A stretch of 64,000 bases of DNA from Effrenium voratum (GCA_963377175.1 CAUJNA010003777.1:201109-265108), one strand, 5' to 3'; shown: positions 25,997 to 37,030, numbered from the stretch's first letter. Numbers and translations are program-made. Notes: generated by a model from the letters alone, not told the origin.

Positions 25997-26841
25997 GCGA
26001 CGTCGTGCAGGTGCCTGGAGAAAGCCAAAATGCCGGGACCCGCAGGGGTCACACTTTGAGCATCCAGTGAAGTTTACATCCAGTGAAGTTTACCGTGAAA
26101 GGCATCAGGTGATTCACCTTCGAAGATTCACTTTCGAAAGTTGCCCAAAAAGCAGGGTGAAATCGGGGTTTCCTCTTTGTGGCTCATAGTAGCAGGAAGT
26201 CTAAGATTCTACTGCCTGGCTTATTTTTTTAGCCATGGTGGTAGAAGCACACGTCAATGGGTTTCGGACGTTGCTCAATGATGGATTCCTCTGAATATGT
26301 TTGTGTGGTGTGTTGGCCGACTTACTGCGGTTTTTGGGGTGGGAGGGTAAATGTGAAGCTCATTTCTCAGCATCAAAGTTATTTGACAGTGGCTGTGATT
26401 CATCGAGCCCTGATAGATTCTGCCCTAAGGACTTTCCCAAAAGGAAACCAAAAGGGGATGGAGAATCTAATCTTCCGAATTCCATGTTTTTTTCGTTCCA
26501 GACCCCCCATCGGGCCCTCGGGCTCTGTTTGAGGACCTGCCTTCTCCTTGAACCCGTGCAGTCTCGGGCGTCGAGCTTTGCATTGGCTTCACCCAGAACC
26601 CCGTTCTCGCCTTGTGCCCATTGCAAGACTTAACCGTTTCAGGGGAACCCCCCCCAAAAGAAAAAAAGAAGCAAACAAGCAAAATAAACAAACAAGCAAA
26701 ACATGGGAGGTGTTCCTTGTTGTTCTCAATTGAAACTACCAAGAAAGGGGACCCTCAGGAAGAAAGGCACCCGTTTCCTTCATAACCAGTTGTAAGTCAA
26801 CTGTTTTCAGTCTGGCTCCCTTCCATTTCGACATCACTCAG

Positions 26842-26886
26842 GTCACGATCGACGGGAACGTGCTGAGAGTTGTTTTCCCGGAGCAC
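26842..26886 (+). CDS. Candidate exon, unknown protein
   Basis: Fifteen codons, VTIDGNVLRVVFPEH, phase 0 to 0, between ACTCAG|G and GC donor GCGCGA. The same frame is open upstream (FDITQ) and downstream (ARSSGGK). The beta-strand-like alternation suggests part of a beta-rich domain; no family is assigned. Confidence 0.5.
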
Positions 26887-27154
26887 GCGCGATCCTCAGG
26901 TGGAAAGATTCGTAGCTCGGCCTACTTATCCAATCTGCTGATTTTGTGCGGAACTGGCGAAAAAGCGGGTCTTCCCTTTGAGCCATGGATCTCAAGCTGA
27001 ATGAACATCCAACTGAGCCCATTGCGCAGGGCCCAAGCCCGAACATTTCAACTTGTGGACCAAGCATCATTGAAGCCCTTTGAATTTTCGGGTTCCATGT
27101 CAATTCGCCGACGAAAGCGGGACCCAGTCGACCCGCGCGTGCGCAATGGCCGAG

Positions 27155-27256
27155 GTCATGGGCAGCGGCGGGACCTTCACGCTCATCATGCCGCGCTTCA
27201 TTTTTCTGGACCCCATGGGCGAGTGGTTTGTTTGGGAGGGCAGCCCTTCTGTCAGG
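27155..27256 (+). CDS. Candidate exon, unknown protein, with duplicated donor region
   Basis: From GGCCGAG|G it reads VMGSGGTFTLIMPRFIFLDP then MGEWFVWEGSPSVR to a GT donor (GTACAG), or stops earlier at a GC donor (27219). The last bases and the start of the intron are duplicated 61 bases downstream. GC-rich; family not recognised. Confidence 0.5.
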
Positions 27257-27336
27257 TACAGTAACCATTCCTTGGTTTGGATTGCTTGCTTTCTTTTTGG
27301 GTAGCCCTTCTGTCAGGCAACCATTCCTTGGTTTGG
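27242..27336 (+). repeat. Short direct duplication over an exon end
   Basis: AGCCCTTCTGTCAGG and AACCATTCCTTGGTTTGG occur at 27242 and again at 27303. The first copy holds the inferred GT donor; the second lacks six bases around it. Confidence 0.8.
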
Positions 27337-28445
27337 TTTGGATTTGAACCTCTGGTTCTTGTAGAGAAAAGCCACAGGGCTCCACCTGTTGGCTGGGAGT
27401 GCACAAAAGCCTTCCAAAGAAAACCAACGCAGAGTCGAGATTTGGTTTGGTCTTTGCCTTGGAAGTCAAAGACCATTAAAGGAAAGGCTTACCAGCGGTC
27501 ATCTTCCCTCAAGAGGAAAAACGATGGTCTTTTTGGCAGACCCTTTCTTTTTATGACCTGTTCATAGGTTCCCTAAAATGGTAGGTGTCCCTTTGGTGTC
27601 CCTTTAACATACCAACTAAAAGCGGGATTAACCATTCTGAGAAGCTCCAGACATGAAACGCTGAACCAATTTATTGGTTTACAACCGTCAATTCTGGCTT
27701 ATTATTTTTGGAGAAGCTGATTCTGGGGGATGGTGTATAGGAAGCCAGAAGGAAACTATGCAACTTTGTAAAGTCCTGTTGAACTGGGTTGAAGACCAAC
27801 AGAACCCAACCGTCTAAACGGTTCCCACACATATTGAGAAGCACCCATTTCACTTGAGCGGAGCCCGGCGCACCCCGAAAGAGCAATTTCAGTTGGTTGT
27901 TCTGCTGGGTTATAAAATAAGCAGCTTAGAATCAATCGTCAATGGGTTGTGAGCGCTTCACATTTGGTTTTCATGGTTTCCCTTTCGGGCAAATTCATGT
28001 CAACTCAAAGTCTCCCAAACCAGGGTCTCACTCGTGGGATCTCCTTTGATTTATATTTTGAGTTTTACTAACCATGGTTGCCAGAGTCGACCAGATAATT
28101 TTGGGCTGGCAAGAACTGAGGTTGGATTACCATGGCGCCGGGGTTTGCAATGTTTGTTACAACCAGACCCTGGGTATTTTTGAAGGCTCGCCGAAAGGAT
28201 ATCAAAACAATAGTTGGGTTCATGGAATTGCCATGGCCAGAGAGGCTCTGGTTATCGGGTTTCTGTGAACTAGTGTGGCACTGAATTTTGACTCTACCCA
28301 GAAATGGTAGGGCACAACTCCCATGTTCAAGGTCCCCCCCCCCCCCCCGCCAAGGTGGATTCAAGGGCCCCCCCCTTCTGCCCTCCCCCCCCTCCCCCCC
28401 TCGTCCGTCAAATTCGGTGCGGAACCGGGGCTTCGGTGGCTTCAG

Positions 28446-28478
28446 GATGCGCAGATTCGCACGGGGAACGTCTTGGAG
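28446..28478 (+). CDS. Candidate 33-nt exon
   Basis: Between GCTTCAG|G and GC donor GCGCGC lie eleven codons, DAQIRTGNVLE, phase 0 to 0. The surroundings are GC-rich and all three frames are open for some distance, so the frame choice rests on the splice motifs. Confidence 0.35.
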
Positions 28479-29701
28479 GCGCGCTCGGAAACGTCGGGAT
28501 CTGGTCACTCACACGAGTTTTGATGGACCCGAAATGGACATCTTTTTGGGAGACTTCTGTCCCATTTGGGAGGGTAGTCCTGATTCATAGCCAAGTTTGG
28601 CGTTTCCTGGCTAGCGTTCAACATGGTTTTTTTAAGGGAACTAGGAAGAAACGAGGCTGTTTGGAGGTTTCTCTACGGTGAGACAACCCCAAATGTGAGA
28701 CAACCCCAAATGGGTGTTTCTCAAAATGGACTTCTCTTGGATAGAGGGAAACCCAAAGCAAACCAAACCAAAAGGAAAACAATGGGGGTCCCGAATATAG
28801 AGATGTTTCCCAAAAAATAGGGAGGTCCCTGAGAGAAAGATGTGGGTTTGCCTCATAGTAGGGAACCCCCACATAGGGGTTGTCTCCAAATACGGTTTGG
28901 TCGAAATTGCTGCCGGGGAGACATGGGCAGACTCACAGAAGGGAACCCCGAAACAGGACTTCTTGGGTGACCTCCTTGCTGGGCTTGTCTCAACCGAAAT
29001 CACCTGGTATTTGTGGTTTTGAAAATCCATGGTTTTCTCAGCAAACAGTGGTTGCTCTTAGTTTGATCGCGCGAGTCGCTGGCTGCACTGCAGCTTCCAC
29101 CACTTCAGCACTTGCTTTCCGGAGTACTCGGCCACCGTAGCGTGATACGCTTCATTAGAGAAGGTCAAAGGCGGCAAGATTTGGAGACACACCAACAGAG
29201 GCTCATTGAAAAAAAACACCACTTTTGTTGGGGATGCCTTTACTTGGAGACAAGCCTTGGGTTGGGAGTTGCCAGACGTGGGCACAACCTGGATTGCCCT
29301 AAGTTTAGGTGCGAAGTTTCTTGGAACATTTGTTCTAGGAGTATTTTCACGCCGAGATGCAATGCTTAAGCATGCATGTTCCATGTTTTAGGTACCCCAC
29401 TCCTCCCCACCTATGGTCATGGCACCCCCCTCCCCTGTGGAGTAGTTGTGGGTTGACTTAGTTGAGGGTTGGTTAAGGGTTGGTTAAGGATTGAATAGGG
29501 GTAAATTAAAAACAAATACATAAGCACATACAAAAGTAAGCAAACAAAACGATAAATTTAGCCAGACATGCAGAAGGCCTCACGGGGCGAAGTCATCAGG
29601 CCTCAGGTCTTTTGGAAACAAATGGCTTTTCCACTAAACCTACAAAAGGTGATCGACCTTTTGCTGGGGCTTGGCGCAGCAGAATCGTAGCGACTTGCGC
29701 C

Positions 29702-29759
29702 CAGGTCTTTGCAGCGTGCTTTGTAAAGGCCAAAGGGTCAACCCCGGAAGAGCTTCTAG
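29702..29759 (+). CDS. Candidate exon abutting a family A element
   Basis: After GCCCAG|G the frame reads FVKAKGSTPEELL following VFAAC, and stops exactly where the family A element starts with GT. Past the element the same frame continues VLECFSLGWSIQNN. It belongs to a 185-codon stop-free frame (29612-30169) that also reads through the element. Confidence 0.38.
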
Positions 29760-29867
29760 GTCCCCCAGTAGTGCCCTTTTACCCTTTTTTGGGAGAGGGT
29801 TCCCCCACTAACATAGACGACAGACAAAAGGGTACCCTTTTTCTAACCTCTCTACTGAAGGACCTAG
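29756..29867 (+). mobile_element. Family A TIR element, copy 2
   Basis: 112 bp from CTAGGTCCCCCAGTAG to CTACTGAAGGACCTAG. Counted from its first GT (29760) to its last AG (29867) it is 108 nt, a multiple of three, and carries no stop in the flanking frame. Confidence 0.82.
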
Positions 29868-30147
29868 TCTTAGAATGCTTCTCTTTGGGGTGGAGCATCC
29901 AAAACAACCCGGCGCTTGTTGCAGATGCACAAGCGTGTTGGCTGGTGTTATTGTTCATACACCTTAAGCAAGTGAAAGCTCTGAGTTTTCTTTCAAGCAC
30001 CCGCCATTGGTGGCTTTCTGTAATTTTGCAAGCCGCAATGCTGTTTAAGAATAGTCAAACGACTTATTTGCGTATTTATCCCCGCCAATACTCACATGTT
30101 TTAGGGTACCTTCACATTTATGTTGAACACTATTACAATGTCACGTG

Positions 30148-30290
30148 CAATACACATACATATATATAGACATATATACACATACGAATACATAAATATA
30201 TAACATAATATATATATATATATGTATATGTGCATACATGTATGTATATATATAGACATAGACATATATATATATATATACAGTGTAGAT
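30148..30290. repeat. (TA)n / TATATG tract
   Basis: AT-rich alternating tract of about 140 bp. Confidence 0.92.
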
Positions 30291-30413
30291 AAACTAATGT
30301 ATATACAAGCAACAAAACCTGGTTTGATATTTATATACGCTTTGATCTGGGGATGCTGTATGGTCTTGGTGTCTCGCCTTTGAGCAATCCCGCGAGGGAG
30401 CGCTGCGTCTCAG

Positions 30414-30513
30414 GGTGGAGGGTCACCCTCGGACGTTGAGCAGCAGCTGACCTTCAGCGTGCAGCCCGAGCAGCCCGAGAGGCGTGCGGAGTGCGACTCG
30501 CTCCGCGCGGAGT
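30414..30513 (+). CDS. Candidate exon, unknown protein, abutting a family C element
   Basis: From GTCTCAG|G it encodes GGGSPSDVEQQLTFSVQPEQ then PERRAECDSLRAE. It is strongly GC-rich. The family C element starts at the next base with GTAATG and ends TATAG at 30653. Removing it joins the frame (T|AT) to a 74-codon open stretch (LTPLDSWVSCYPPGDSM...). GC donors inside the exon are alternatives. Confidence 0.48.
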
Positions 30514-30653
30514 GTAATGTTGACCCAGGATGAATAAACCCCAGTTCGTTAATGTGGGGGTGTCCCTGGTTTTAGGGGGGATTTATCACTTTTGGAGGGG
30601 AACACCCCCATATTAACAAACTGGGGTTTATTAATCCGGGGTCAACATTATAG
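30514..30653 (+). mobile_element. Family C TIR element, copy 1, with GT...AG ends
   Basis: From GTAATGTTGACCC to GGGGTCAACATTATAG, with long imperfect inverted arms (AATAAACCCCAGTT against AACTGGGGTTTATT). The ends are a plausible GT donor and AG acceptor. Confidence 0.82.
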
Positions 30654-30790
30654 ATTTGACACCCCTGGACTCTTGGGTTTCGTGTTACCCGCCAGGCGAT
30701 TCCATGAAAGCTCCCAGCACACATTGGGAAGAGGACGTGTCTTGTTTCTTGAGGGTACTGCACCAGGTGACCCTCCTCAAAGAATCCTAT
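30654..30790 (+). CDS. Possible exon following the family C element
   Basis: The frame that results from splicing out the preceding element is open from 30654 to 30876 and reads LTPLDSWVSCYPPGDSMKAP and then STHWEEDVSCFLRVLHQV. A second frame is also open here, so coding status is uncertain. The right boundary is arbitrary within the open stretch. Confidence 0.28.
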
Positions 30791-31455
30791 GGGTGGATTC
30801 CATGTTTCTTGGACTTCCCCATGGATTTAACCTTACGCCCGTACTCGGGACTCGGGTCACAGCTTCAAATTTTCTGAGACAAACTCCACCCTCCAAGTCC
30901 TTTTTTGTTTGGTGGCGCGCACCAAATCCCCCGCGTGCATGTTAGCTGGCAGGACGAAACTATCAAATATGATGCTTGCTACTTGCACCCTCAGCAAGGG
31001 GAACAACCGCAGGGTTTGCGTTGAGAATTGTCAAGTAAGGGGCGATTATCCTTCATTATCTTCATATTGGCCGTGACAACACGCTGGTTGAATGTTCCGC
31101 ACACGCCCGTTCTAATTACCATGTAAGAGTAAAACTACATTATTGTCCTGCTGAAAACCGCAACTTTCCATATTATGTTGACCAACCCTTTGGATCCCAA
31201 ATGCGCCAAATACGCAGCATGGGTGCACCGTTTTGGAGTGGGCATATACCCTTTGTTGGTTTGTGCTTGAGGGAAACACCCAAGACAAACCACTTGTCAT
31301 GCTTCCCCATTGCCGAAAGCCGAACTGGATGTTGTGCCACTGGGAGGGGCGTGTCCGAAATGATTTAATTGTTTGATACTTTAGGTTCCACTAGATATTT
31401 ACTAGAACCTGAACACTTGTGTGTGTACCCCAGATAGAGCGAAGCAAGTGGCAAG

Positions 31456-31501
31456 GCCTCGTTTCAACACCAGCTTCGGCTACCCGCCCGCTGAGGAGGA
31501 G
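31456..31501 (+). CDS. Candidate exon, unknown protein
   Basis: Forty-six bases from GGCAAG|G (phase 2) to GC donor GCGGGG encode PRFNTSFGYPPAEEE. The frame is also open upstream (RAKQVA). The family is not recognised. Confidence 0.45.
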
Positions 31502-31944
31502 GCGGGGAATGGGAACCCCCAAAAAAGTCCGAGTTCGCTTCCTTGGTTTATTGGGGGCGGCATAGAATCACCTTGCTTCTTGTGGTGGTTTGGACCTTGG
31601 AAAGCAAGGCTTGAAACAAGGTGGGCCCAGTGATTCTGCGCAACTGGTAGGCAACCGTGGGAACATCCAAAGCAAAATTGTGAAAATTTGCCCACACGGA
31701 ACGGTGATCACAGGGCTTCAAGTTGTCCTCTTATGAGCGACTGCAGTGATGGGGGTTGAGGGAAAACTCTGGATTTCAGGGGTTGGACGTATCCGGACCC
31801 GAAACCGGAACCCAAACTGAACCCGCCTCCGAGTGGACACCCGATTAACCCCCCCGCCCCCCCGAACGCGACCTCCCTTCCCCAAAACAAAAGAGCCCCG
31901 CCCGAACCCAAACCTCCTCCTCCCCCCGAGCGGGCACGACATGC

Positions 31945-32090
31945 CCAGCCCCAACCCCAACCCCAACCCGAACCCGAACCCGAACCCGAACCCGCCCCCC
32001 AAAAAAACAATAAAAACACATGAGCCCCGCCCGAACCCGAACCCGAACCCGAACCCGAACCCGAACCCGAACCTCCCCCCCCCAAAACCC
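31945..32090 (+). repeat. Hexamer array (AACCCG)n with AACCCC variants
   Basis: Two runs of AACCCC/AACCCG units separated by a C-rich spacer. They lie directly left of the 1-kb inverted-repeat element. The unit differs from the usual TTTAGGG telomere repeat. Confidence 0.9.
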
Positions 32091-32154
32091 GAACGCGAAC
32101 CCCCCCTCCCCGGGGCAGAGGTTAGGTTAGGGGTTAGCCGGGGTGCACTGTGGA

Positions 32155-33190
32155 GCAGGATGCAAGTGCGACGGCATGCGACGGCTGGCCTTCTTTGTTG
32201 GTGGTGAGCGAGAAACAGGTTTGCTGCTGACCTGCAGTGTCAAGCTCTGTCGCTGATTCGGATGTGAAACGCAGCGCATTGATGGCGTCTTTCGGGCGCA
32301 ATCGGATTCGCCGCTTAGAAAAGGATTTCAGATCAGTGAAAGGGGCGTATGAGACTATGAGGGTCTGGCTGAAGTGGATGATCAAGAAGATCACGGATTT
32401 GGAGGCCCATCACGCTCACGGGTTCACTTGCCACTGTTTGCAATGCATTAGCCAGTGGAACCGGATGAGCCGGTGCGTCGCCTGCAATGGCCTGTCGAAC
32501 AGGGCAGGCCACCAGAATTGCGGCTTGTACCCAGGCTGCTTGAGTGTCCGCCGCTCCTTCCCCAATCTGTGGGCCAAATTTGTTAAGATGCTTGCCGAAG
32601 TGGCTGCAGAGGAGATCCGGAAGGAAGGGCTATTGGCCGGACCTGTCAGGGAACGAGACGCAAGCTCGGACTGCGACAGGATGGCTGCGGTCTCAGCTGC
32701 GACAGAAGCGATGTTGTTGGAACGCATCAGGTGAGCGCAGATAATATTCGAGTCAGCAGAGTCAGCTTCAACAGTAGTGTCATCTGTGTTGCATGGGGAG
32801 TCTGGGAGTACTTCACGCGCCTATTGCGTTTAGAGTTATCTCGAGAAACGGGCCGGGAAACACAATGAAATCCGAACACCTGAGAACAAAACCATACAGA
32901 GGACAGTGGACGATCGAAAGTCGGAATGACAAATTCCTTTCCAGTACTTTGATGTTGACGCCAAATCTGTTTTATAGTAACACAACATCAAACCGAGTCA
33001 GGATATGCCGAAGCAGCAGGCAAGCAGTATGTTGCGCCCGCCAGCCAAAGTGTGTTGGGAGCAACAGCGTGCCCGGAGTAGCGTTTCACATCCGAATTAG
33101 CGACAGAGCTTGACGTTGCAGGCCAGCAGCAGACCTGTTTCTCGCTCACCACCAACAAAGAAGGCCCGCCGCAGGACCAGTGCCACAGCC
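32155..33190. mobile_element. 1-kb inverted-repeat element enclosing a Cys/His-rich ORF
   Basis: About 115 bp at 32160-32275 (including CTTCTTTGTTGGTGGTGAGC and GAGAAACAGGTTTGCTGCTG) recurs in reverse complement at 33078-33190. Between them lies the 165-codon ORF. A short piece of the right end (GACGTTGCAGGCC, CAGGGAACGAGACGC) is repeated at 33259-33293. Microsatellites lie on both outer sides. Confidence 0.7.
32237..32734 (+). CDS. Cys/His-rich ORF inside an inverted-repeat element
   Basis: This ORF of 165 codons begins in the left inverted repeat. It is charged at the N-terminus (RNRIRRLEKDFRSVKGAYE) and carries a cluster of Cys and His in residues about 58-100 (HGFTCHCLQC, CVACNG, HQNCGLYPGC) that could bind zinc. 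The end is Ala/Glu-rich. It is the only long, complex, Met-initiated ORF in the window that is not simple repeat. It may be a protein of a mobile element; I see no transposase signature. Confidence 0.4.
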   Translation: MSSSVADSDVKRSALMASFGRNRIRRLEKDFRSVKGAYETMRVWLKWMIKKITDLEAHHAHGFTCHCLQCISQWNRMSRCVACNGLSNRAGHQNCGLYPGCLSVRRSFPNLWAKFVKMLAEVAAEEIRKEGLLAGPVRERDASSDCDRMAAVSAATEAMLLERIR

Positions 33191-33296
33191 TCGTTTGAAG
33201 TACAGCAGACCGGTCGCTGTGGTAGTTGTTGTAATTGACGCCCGACCCAGTGAGAGAGAGTGACGTTGCAGGCCCATGTCAGGGAACGAGACGCCC

Positions 33297-33456
33297 ACTA
33301 CTACTACTACTACTACTACTGCTACTGCTACTGCTACTGCTACTGCTACTGCTACTGCTACTGCTACTGCTACTGCAACTGCAACTGCTACTGCTACTGC
33401 TACTGCTACTTCTTCTGCTACTGCTACTGCTACTACAACTACGACTACTACTACTA

Positions 33457-33488
<32 letters not shown>

Positions 33489-33535
33489 GCTGCTACTGCT
33501 ACTGCTACTGCTATTATTGCTGCCGCTATTACTTC
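33297..33535 (+). repeat. Trinucleotide array (CTA/CTG)n
   Basis: About 240 bp of CTACTG and CTACTA units with a few TTC and ACT interruptions, directly right of the 1-kb inverted-repeat element. Poly-Leu, poly-Thr and poly-Tyr open frames here are artefacts. Confidence 0.95.
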
Positions 33536-33599
33536 GCCTACTAGTAGTATGCTGCTCTTCCTACTACTACTCCTATTACCATTACTTCTCAATTTCTTT

Positions 33600-35156
33600 C
33601 TACTACAATTACTTTTGCGCTTTTCTTATGATTACTGGTGCTACGACTACTCCCATTGCCGGTGAGTCAGTTCGGTTTTGGAAGGAGCCAAATTCGCCAA
33701 ACCCGCCTCCCCGCAAGCAGACACTCCCGGCCCAGAACCCGAACGAAGCCCGAACCTGAACCCAAATCCGAACTTCTCCCACCCCGGGACGATTCCAAGA
33801 TTTGTCTATTTGATGTCTCACCTACAATCAGGATTGCTCCTGAGGTACAAAATTGGCAAGGGGCGCTGTCATCCTTTTATTGGCCAATTTCAAGGGCTCG
33901 GGTTTTTTCTTTGGAAGGGGTCCCAAAAGTTCAGTTGTTCAGCAACATGCTCAGACGCGGACAGATGCTTAAATGGGGAGGAAGGGGGGGGAAATCGTGT
34001 TTGTTCTTTTGGTTCCTTGCAAACCAACCTTAAAAAGTCCACCCGCCCGAAAAAGACGCACGCCCAAATGAGCCCAGTACTTAGAAGTAGGTGGCATCGT
34101 CAATCCGAAAGAATATCAAGCCGCACAATCGATTGCCCTCTAACAAGGCCATCAACATGTCAGTTAAGGATGTTGGCGGCCCGCAAAAGGCGTGCCTACA
34201 AAAGTGCAGCATTCTTCGAATGAGGGGCACCTCCTTGGTTAAAAGACCCACAGAACTTGGGCGCCGAACTGGCAAATGCAGGACCTCTAGTGGCTGTTGG
34301 TTCCTTCTGAGGGGGGAACCCTGAAGCCAATCAAAGGTCCATGTACTTCTCCATTGGAGAAAAGTGCAGGTCTTGGGCGCCGATTGCTTCATGTATCGGA
34401 CAGCCAGAAGGTTGCTGGCCAATCAAACAAACCCACAGTCAGAAGTCATTCGGGGAGCCCCCTTAGACATTCGGTCAGGTTGAGAGGCTGACAAGGGATA
34501 AAGGGGTCGTTTATGCGGTTTCTGGTACATCATCACAGGGTAACAAGGGAAGCCTTGCGGATGTATTCTGCCAAATACTGACTTGCGCATCGATTCGGGG
34601 GTCGAACGAGCTCCCTGATATGATGAAGATCTCTTAGGGATTCCTTTTTGCCGGTTTGCGAATTATGGTCAGGCGCCCACAAGCCTCAGAAATCTGGGGG
34701 ACCGCTGGAAGAAGGCTTGGACCTCTTATATATACATGTATGTATATAGTATATAAGGAAAATAAACTTGCCAAAACATGGTGCCCTTTTTGCAGCAGTT
34801 CCAATTCATCGCTTGCCGGTACTGTTGAATCCAGGCCCCCCCCGGTATGTTTTTGTTGAACATAAATATATATATATATATATATATATATTAGTAGGGC
34901 TCAGGGGAGTTCCACTATTGTCATCGTTCAAATGGGGCGCCGGCGCAAAAAACGTGAACAATTAAATATTTTCAGAAAGGAATGTATGTGATCTTTTTGC
35001 CAGCTCCATTTGAACAGATTTGAACATGCGAAGTCAGCATTGCAATTTACAATTTGAGTTTACAACTTGAGGAAGGAAAGTCTGAATGTGCCCCCCAATA
35101 AGAGCTGTCAGAAGTTAGAAGTATTGGTTGACTAGCGGATTCGGATTTTTTCCCAG
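33600..35156. other. Intron or intergenic stretch
   Basis: Contains only the (TA)n tract at 34862 and scattered short open frames. No exon with both splice motifs stood out. Confidence 0.45.
34862..34892. repeat. (TA)n tract
   Basis: About 30 bp of alternating TA. Confidence 0.92.
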
Positions 35157-35216
35157 GACTTGGCAACCTATGAGTTCCCCAGCAATGGCCGGCTGAAACT
35201 CTCCTTCAGCGAGGAG
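35157..35216 (+). CDS. Candidate exon, unknown protein
   Basis: From TTTCCCAG|G it reads DLATYEFPSNGRLKLSFSEE to GC donor GCGAGC, phase 0 to 0. The frame continues ASGFDRTVATS to a stop at 35271, so a longer exon is possible. A pyrimidine tract precedes the acceptor. Confidence 0.55.
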
Positions 35217-35828
35217 GCGAGCGGCTTCGACCGAACCGTCGCCACAAGTGGTTGGTCCTGAAAGGGTAAGCGCAACGAGATCATAATCCGATTGGTTCAT
35301 GGGGACTGCACACCAACCAACCAACCAACCAACCAATTCTTTTTCTGGACCTTGTCGACCTTGGAAAAGGGGGTTTTCTGGTTCTTACTCGATCGGATCA
35401 TGTGACCAGAGCGCCGCGGTTCGAAGAGCCAGATGGAAACATCGGACCAAGGCCACCTGAACACACGTCTCACTCACCGAGTGGGAAGGTCATTTTAATG
35501 ATCAACAAGTTAGATGGCGGCGAAGTTTCATCGTTGGAACGCCCTTCCGGACTTCCAGATAGTTGGTGACCCAAGAAGGTGTGCTCAGAATGGGGCGGGT
35601 GCTGCAGAAACGGAGTTCCCCCTACGCGTATATGCAAATGCGCTTGTTTCAAGGCCAGATTTCAATCCCGGACCATCAAAGGGTGTTTCGGTTGTAAAAT
35701 AGAGCTTTTCAAATTTGCTCTTCAAGAAAAATATACTTGGGGGATGGTGATTGCTGTTGTTTTCAAACAGAGCTCCAAATACCTTTCTTTTGGGGCCTTC
35801 AAAGTCGCAAACTTCTCGCGAATGCCAG

Positions 35829-35878
35829 GGGAGGAACCCGAAGTGTCCTACGTCTTTTACTGGGTCAGCGTTGGGACC
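35829..35878 (+). CDS. Candidate exon, unknown protein
   Basis: Fifty bases from TGCCAG|G (two bases complete a codon) to GC donor GCCTTA encode EEPEVSYVFYWVSVGT. Aromatic content is protein-like. The family is not recognised. Confidence 0.45.
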
Positions 35879-37030
35879 GCCTTACATTGTTGTTTGCCTG
35901 ACTAAATCATGAACCAGCAACATATTCAACTCCTCTAGGTTCATGGTTGTACGTTCTGCATGCTCCAATGATACGGGGAGCAGCACTGGTGGGTATTTTT
36001 CTTGGTGTGCTTTTGTGCCTTTTCCGGACTCCCTATTTAGCACCCAGAGAAGGCCCCCCAAGAATGTGTGTCTTTTAGAAATCCGACCTGGAACCATAGG
36101 AAGGGATGCCCCGTGTTGGGAAGTGCCCAAACGTCTGTACCAAAAGGCACCATGTTTGTTAGTTGTTTGTTCAATTGTTCTCACAGGCTTCCATAGGGTT
36201 TGCCACCAGACTGTGCTTCCAGAAGCTTTGCATTTGAGATCAAGCGCCACAAAACGGGGTGGCGCCACAAAACGGGGTGTGTTGGTTGTTCTTGTTTGTT
36301 TGGAGGGTTTCTCTTTAAAGAATACAGCAAAAGACAGCGGGCCATCCTTTCTTTCCTTGCAAAACTCGCTTGTCCAAGTTGAACTTCCAATTTTCGGCTA
36401 GTTGTTGTCACTACCCAACCCCGGGGGTCTCCTCCCAGGTCCCCAATTGTGGCATGTTGTAAGGGGAGAGTAGACATTCACCTGAATCTGAATATACCAT
36501 TTGTTGTGTGCCCCAGATTTGGGCCACCCAAAACACCCGCAAATGGACCCGGAAAAGAACCAAAAACTACAAACGTGGCATGAGACAAATCCGAACACAG
36601 GGTGCGGCCCGAGAAACGGTTGGCTTGTTATTTTCTGAGACACCATCTGCAGGAAGTGATCCAAGAAATCCAGAAGCACTCAGGGTTTAAGAGCTGGAGA
36701 GTTTGCTGGAGAGAATGTCTGGAAACCCGCAAAATGCCTGGGCTAACTTAACGCGTTTCCTGTCTTCTTAGAAAAATGGAACCAAAGACTAAAACCTGCG
36801 GTCTCCCAAGCCACGCCCCAGTTTTCCCTCTAAGAACTGGCCCCTGTGCCTCAGATGAAGCCGGGGCCTGGCAACGTGACCTTCATGCCGAGGCTAGGAA
36901 CCCGACCACAGGGGATATTGACATATTTACTGCTGGGGCAGACTTAGGATAGATTTTACATCTTACCAGTGACTCCATGTGAAGCAAACAATAAAATATA
37001 CATTCTAGAACTGGGCCTAACTCTAGTCAT

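Noticed and set aside
28074..28268. 64-codon frame starting with ATG at 28074
   Set aside because: Average composition, no splice or family signal, overlapping frame on the opposite strand.
31708..32207. Gly-Ser and Pro-Asn rich open frames resembling structural proteins
   Set aside because: Produced by the AACCCG hexamer and C-rich tracts.
33146..33759. Poly-Leu, poly-Thr, poly-Tyr and Ala-Val open frames
   Set aside because: Produced by the CTA/CTG trinucleotide array.
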